Positions 60,517 to 64,000 of a stretch of DNA of 64,000 bases are shown in pieces. Numbering within the stretch: position 1 is the stretch's first letter; each line of letters opens with the position of its first letter. The translations under genes were made by a program, and so were the position numbers. The notes below the pieces were generated by a model, which saw only the letters and a list, made by a program, of their open reading frames with translations, was not told the DNA's origin and did not search any database. This DNA is from JARBUG01 sp035628915 (lineage in GTDB: Bacteria; Bacillota; Sulfobacillia; Symbiobacteriales; Symbiobacteriaceae): positions 1-64,000 of the forward strand of contig DASPIW010000033.1 of the NCBI GenBank assembly GCA_035628915.1, in the 5' to 3' direction.

Positions 60517-61542
60517 TTAGTCTTCGAGTGCCCAGGCAACTTCAACGCCTGTGTAGTAGTGCTTCAAGATATCGGCGTAGGTCTTCCCTGCCCTTGCCAT
60601 CCCATTGGCGCCCCATTGGCTCATACCGACACCATGCCCGTAACCCGTCGTAGTAACGACGATTTGCCCCTTTTGCACGGATACGGCAAAATTGGTTGAC
60701 TGTAAGTCGAGTTTCTCGCGAAATTCCCGGCCCGAAAAGATCACAGCGTCCACGCGGACCGTTTTGACGCGACCCGATTCCGTATAGGCTGTAATCAGAA
60801 CGGGGGCTTTTCCTGCCGTTACAGAATTAGCCAGGGCAGGCACCGCAAGCGGCTTTCCCTCCGTGGAAAGCTTCTCGGCCAGTTCCGCCGGAGTAAACTC
60901 GTAGATCTTTTTGAGGCGTGGCGAATCCTGACCCCAGTGATCGTCGACCGACTTGAGGTATGGAAGCGACTGCGAGTAGTAGGAGCCTGCATCCTCGGTC
61001 TTTGTGCCCGATACCGAGTGATATAGCGGGTCAATCAACTGCCCTTTCCATCGCAATACCCGGCCGTCGGTTTCCGCCTGGATCTTATCCAGCCGCTGCC
61101 AGAGCACGTTGGCCGCTCCGGCCCCCATCTTCCCGGCCAACTCATGCTTGCTGGTGTAGGCCTGACCCGTCTTGGGGTCTGCACAAATGTCCGCTGCCGG
61201 GTCGTCGGGGCACCCGCCTTTGCTCTGCTCGCCAGCGGGAAACATCCGCCGCAGGGCGTAGGTGCGGGCGACGATCATTTGGGCTTTTAGGGCTTCCGTT
61301 TCAAAATCCGGCTCCATTTCCGCTGCCACCACGCCCTTGAGATACTCTCCAAGCGGCATAGTCTGGACCGTCTTGGAGCCAGGAAAATAGACCTTGATGG
61401 GCCACGTGTCGCTACTGATGCCTGAGGGCGACAGGGCGTGCTCAAAGGTGTTCCCGCTCGCTGAGAGCCGGCCGAGTGAGGCTGGGATGGCGACCAGGAC
61501 CAGGATCAGAGCGATCAGGCCCCCTATGAGATAGCGGCGCAT
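60517..61542 (-). CDS. spoIID: Stage II sporulation protein D (lytic transglycosylase)
   Basis: 341 aa from ATG at 61542 with GGGGGGAG; the upstream open frame is rejected. Signal anchor RRYLIGGLIALILVLVAIPASLG, then the SpoIID domain: MPLGEYLKGVVAAEMEPDFETEALKAQMIVARTYALRRM (with the catalytic Glu), DPLYHSVSGTKTEDAGSYYSQSLPYLKSVDD and GYGHGVGMSQWGANGMA. It trims glycan strands during engulfment with SpoIIM and SpoIIP. Confidence 0.96.
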   Translation of the reverse strand: MRRYLIGGLIALILVLVAIPASLGRLSASGNTFEHALSPSGISSDTWPIKVYFPGSKTVQTMPLGEYLKGVVAAEMEPDFETEALKAQMIVARTYALRRMFPAGEQSKGGCPDDPAADICADPKTGQAYTSKHELAGKMGAGAANVLWQRLDKIQAETDGRVLRWKGQLIDPLYHSVSGTKTEDAGSYYSQSLPYLKSVDDHWGQDSPRLKKIYEFTPAELAEKLSTEGKPLAVPALANSVTAGKAPVLITAYTESGRVKTVRVDAVIFSGREFREKLDLQSTNFAVSVQKGQIVVTTTGYGHGVGMSQWGANGMARAGKTYADILKHYYTGVEVAWALED

Positions 61543-61616
61543 GCTCTCCCCCCACACAGAAGCTGTGTCACATAATCTGTATGGGACAGGAGCGCCCCGT
61601 ATTACATAAAAGGTGA

Positions 61617-61697
61617 GGAGGGGGTGTCCCGGCAACTTCTGAGAACACTGCGATTTTGGCGCCGGAGGAAGTTGCCGGGCAGAGGCTTACCCCCTCC
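61617..61697. repeat. Long nested inverted repeat upstream of spoIID
   Basis: Outer arms GGAGGGGGT (61617-61625) and ACCCCCTCC (61689-61697), inner arms CCCGGCAACTTC (61628-61639) and GAAGTTGCCGGG (61668-61679), all perfect, around a 28-nt centre. It overlaps the last bases before the ywmB stop and lies about 75 bp upstream of spoIID. Too long and without a T-run for a simple terminator. It could be a structured spoIID leader or a ywmB 3' processing hairpin. Confidence 0.7.
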
Positions 61698-61698
61698 G

Positions 61699-62367
61699 TT
61701 AGTACTCCTGAAGCAGTGCCGGCCAGGCAACCCATGCACGGGTCTGACCCGTGGCGGCGTCATGCCGTACAGCCACCTGCACATTCACGCCGAACGGCCC
61801 GGGCGGAAGCTGTGTCGTACGGCCTGCCACGCTTGCAGCCCGCATGTCGCTCCAGGGCTGCCTGTCTGTCGCTGAAAGGGCGCCCAGGGCCCTGTCGGCC
61901 AGTTCGGGCAGATCGGCGCCGGGGGCGGGCCCACCAAGCTGCACAGTCACTGTTGGGGGGGCCACGGCCTGTTCCAGCGCCATTTGGAGATGACGCATAC
62001 CGGCCTGCCACTTTGCGGCCGCTTTTCCTCGCATTTCCCAGCGGATGAATATGTACTGCCGCCCATTTCGATCACGCAGCGCAACAGCGCGCCGCTCGCC
62101 TTCCGGCTGCATTCCGTTCCAGCCCAGGGCAGCCTTGACCCGGTCCGTCTCCTGCGGGCGCTGAAGCTCAACCCAGCCGGTGATCACAGCTTCGTCAAGC
62201 AGGGCGCCGGCTGCCGCCAGGCCCTTCTGAAGGGCACCCATCCCTTGCTCCGGGGCTCCGGATGCCGCTTCGAGGGGAGCGGCGGCGACCGGTATCCCCC
62301 GCTGGCTCACCAGCGCTCCATACATGAGCACCCCGACAACTCCGGCAATCAAAACCAGTTGACGCAC
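61699..62367 (-). CDS. ywmB: YwmB-family secreted protein
   Basis: 222 aa with signal peptide RQLVLIAGVVGVLMYGALVS. The remainder (ALLDEAVITGWVELQRPQ, MRGKAAAKWQAGMRHLQMALEQA, TVTVQLGG, and a YwmB-type PELADRALGALSA helix) fits YwmB, a family with a TBP-like fold and no known activity. The call rests heavily on position: Bacillus ywmB lies in the same cluster with spoIID, spoIIQ, spoIIID and mbl. murA, which follows ywmB in Bacillus, is not present here. Confidence 0.75.
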   Translation of the reverse strand: MRQLVLIAGVVGVLMYGALVSQRGIPVAAAPLEAASGAPEQGMGALQKGLAAAGALLDEAVITGWVELQRPQETDRVKAALGWNGMQPEGERRAVALRDRNGRQYIFIRWEMRGKAAAKWQAGMRHLQMALEQAVAPPTVTVQLGGPAPGADLPELADRALGALSATDRQPWSDMRAASVAGRTTQLPPGPFGVNVQVAVRHDAATGQTRAWVAWPALLQEY

Positions 62368-62565
62368 GGGATATCACCCCCTGCGTCGATTGTTGACAAA
62401 TAGCCCTATCGGTAAACCGCGAACACGCATTCTGGGTCTTTCGTATGTAATTAGGAGCTACGCCCAAACAATGTTGGCAGGAATCTCGGCTGATGCAGAG
62501 TATTGTTTTCACCGATCAGACCCGCGCGCCAAGCCCCCGGTCAAGAGAAAGGCGGTTGAGAACCC

Positions 62566-63615
62566 ATGGAGGTCAGTCCGTATCTGCTCGGTGCAGCCGC
62601 CCTGGGCACCGCCGCTACTGCCGCTCTAGGCTGGCAGGCCCGCCAATGGTGGAGCCTGATGCGGCGGGAAATGCACAATCAGGCCGCCTTTGAAGTGACG
62701 AAGTGCCGTATCCACGAGGAGGCTGACCGCTTGTTCAACCTGACGCCGGAGGAGCTGCAGAATGCGCTCCAAGCTCAGAACTACAGCCTGGACCGGTTAA
62801 GCGTTCTCCGGCTGTGGACGTACCTTCGCCAGGGGAAGCCGATCGGTCTGCGGGGAGAGCCTGGCATTGGCAAGTCGCAGTTGGCGGAGGCGTTCGCCCA
62901 GGCCATGGGGTTCCATTTCATCGACCTGGAATGCCACAGTCACCTGGAAGCCGATGAAATCGGCATCTCCTGGAACGGTTTCAAGCAGATCGTTGACGCC
63001 CAGGCCTACCGATCGGGCGAGACGGCGCCCAATCTCTATACCCTGGAGTATCTCAATCATACGCCACTGCTAGAAAGCCTGCTGGCGAACCAGCCGACCG
63101 TTGTACGGGTCGACGAAGTCGACAAACTCAACGAACACACCACAAACTTCTTCCTGAGATATCTGGACAAGAAAGAACTGGTAGTACACAACCTCTCTGA
63201 ACCCGGTGAAAAGAAGGTCCTGCGGGCCACGGCGCCCCTGTATGTCTTCTTGACTTCAAACGAGTACAAGCGACTGGACACTGCTTTCATGCGCCGCACG
63301 GTCTGGCTCGACCTGCAGTTCCCCAGCGAACTGGCCCTCGCCAAAATCATTCACAATACCGTTGGAGTGCCCGATGACTTTGCCATCCGGGTCGCCCGCA
63401 TCGTCTTCCAGCTTCGGCAGCTAAACCTGGAAAAAAAGCCGGCGATCGCCGAAGCCATCGAGTGGACTCGCGCACTGGTCGATGTCTGCGCAGGCGAGAT
63501 TACGGCCGAAGCGATTGAGATCACCATCGGCTTCCTCGCCAAGTACCCTGAAGACGAAGTGATCGTCAAGGAGGCGCTTCGCCGGTGGTACGATGGCTTT
63601 GGCATAACCGCCTAG
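62566..63615 (+). CDS. Membrane-anchored MoxR-type AAA+ ATPase
   Basis: 349 aa. N-terminal membrane helix (SPYLLGAAALGTAATAALGW), then a helical region, then an AAA+ core: Walker A RGEPGIGKSQLAEA, Walker B PTVVRVDEVDKLN, sensor 1 FLTSNEYKRLDTAFMRRTVWLDL with its arginine finger region, and a C-terminal lid. MoxR proteins act with von Willebrand-type partners to assemble or remodel other proteins. A membrane anchor is unusual for the group. The next gene (at the edge) is its likely partner; nothing to the left belongs to the system. Confidence 0.85.
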   Translation: MEVSPYLLGAAALGTAATAALGWQARQWWSLMRREMHNQAAFEVTKCRIHEEADRLFNLTPEELQNALQAQNYSLDRLSVLRLWTYLRQGKPIGLRGEPGIGKSQLAEAFAQAMGFHFIDLECHSHLEADEIGISWNGFKQIVDAQAYRSGETAPNLYTLEYLNHTPLLESLLANQPTVVRVDEVDKLNEHTTNFFLRYLDKKELVVHNLSEPGEKKVLRATAPLYVFLTSNEYKRLDTAFMRRTVWLDLQFPSELALAKIIHNTVGVPDDFAIRVARIVFQLRQLNLEKKPAIAEAIEWTRALVDVCAGEITAEAIEITIGFLAKYPEDEVIVKEALRRWYDGFGITA

Positions 63616-63698
63616 TTCAGGCCTTCCGGCAGCTCTTCCGGTGGCTCTTGCAAAGGCTTGGTGCGTTCCTTCGGCTCCAGGGCGGACAGCTGGCGACA

Positions 63699-64000
63699 AT
63701 GAAACGGGTTCTGTCGTTTCTTGTCAGACCCCACAATCCCAACAACGTTTTCCTCAAGAGCGACAGCAAGGGAAGCCATGAGGTATTAGAAGCCGAAGTA
63801 TCGGCGATCTACGAACTGCAGGGGGAAGCCCGCTCTACCCTCCTATGGGGCGGTGAGCACGTACGGGAACCGGTGGGCGCCGACACTGCGGCGCTGTCTT
63901 TATGGCGGGGTCAGCGACAGGTGACCCTCGACGAGGCGCTCCCAGGCGCCGAGGCTGCCAACCGACGCTTCTCCTACGTAGAACTTCTGGCTTCGCAAAT
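63699..64000 (+). CDS. Hypothetical protein, partial (runs off the right edge)
   Basis: Open from ATG at 63699 (alternative TTG at 63648, in a frame that stays open back to the ATPase stop) to the edge: at least 100 residues. Visible stretches: KRVLSFLVRPHNPNNVFLKS, HEVLEAEVSAIYELQG and RFSYVELLASQ. No known domain in the visible part. It follows the MoxR-type gene closely in the same direction, so it may be part of a two- or three-gene module. Confidence 0.5.
   Translation, partial: MKRVLSFLVRPHNPNNVFLKSDSKGSHEVLEAEVSAIYELQGEARSTLLWGGEHVREPVGADTAALSLWRGQRQVTLDEALPGAEAANRRFSYVELLASQ

Overview
The window comes from a moderately GC-rich, endospore-forming, flagellated Firmicute and resembles Symbiobacterium or a close relative. 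It carries spoIID, spoIIQ and spoIIID, a csaB-type cell-wall polysaccharide cluster and an S-box upstream of metK. From about 26.7 to 62.4 kb the gene order follows Bacillus subtilis chromosome blocks: prfB-secA-hpf-fliT-fliS-fliD-flaG-flagellin-csrA-fliW-flgL-flgK-flgN-flgM-comFC, then fabZ-flhP-flhO-mbl-spoIIID-spoIIQ-spoIID-ywmB. The genus call is inference from synteny and protein character; no database was searched.

Layout. 0-0.4 kb: 5' end of a 16S rRNA gene (minus strand) with tandem promoters. 0.4-7.3 kb: a DSD1-type PLP enzyme, a soluble chemoreceptor-like protein with a sugar-diacid sensor domain, a decayed GntP permease fragment, and a GntR-linked peptide/nickel-type ABC operon without ATPases. 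7.3-10.3 kb: accessory genes (Cys-rich protein, CAP-domain protein, degenerate amidase-like protein). 10.3-15.7 kb: FtsE-FtsX, a coiled-coil M23 peptidase, CtpA/B and a MinJ-like PDZ protein, probably a division/wall-hydrolysis module. 15.9-25.1 kb: a polysaccharide cluster (glycosyltransferases, O-antigen-ligase-like protein, MurJ, CsaB, TagA/WecG), fitting a pyruvylated secondary wall polymer that anchors S-layer proteins. 25.2-35.0 kb: sugar-dehydrogenase-like propeller, prfB with a programmed frameshift, comER, secA, hpf. 35.2-38.9 kb: a second ABC importer operon. 39.1-52.5 kb: late flagellar genes with three flagellins. 52.5-64 kb: comFC, metK with SAM riboswitch, fabZ, rod genes, mbl, sporulation genes, and a MoxR-type ATPase at the right edge.

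Four observations stand out. (1) A HesB/IscA-like gene between flhO and mbl, invisible to ordinary ORF calling, has an in-frame UGA exactly where the family has its first conserved Cys, followed by a SECIS-like hairpin: a probable selenoprotein. (2) The solute-binding protein at 37.2-38.9 kb has its family-5 domain order swapped: the usual C-terminal lobe comes directly after the lipoprotein signal and the usual N-terminal part follows, i.e. a natural circular permutation. The unpermuted version at 4.9-6.5 kb serves as an internal control. (3) All three flagellin leaders carry a hairpin presenting a CsrA-type AGGA loop, with csrA and fliW immediately upstream, and two conserved sigma-28 promoters per flagellin transcription unit. 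(4) FlgL carries an inserted run of DxDxDG-type calcium-binding loops.

The Sec-incorporation machinery and the ABC ATPases implied here are not in the window, so those inferences depend on the rest of the genome.
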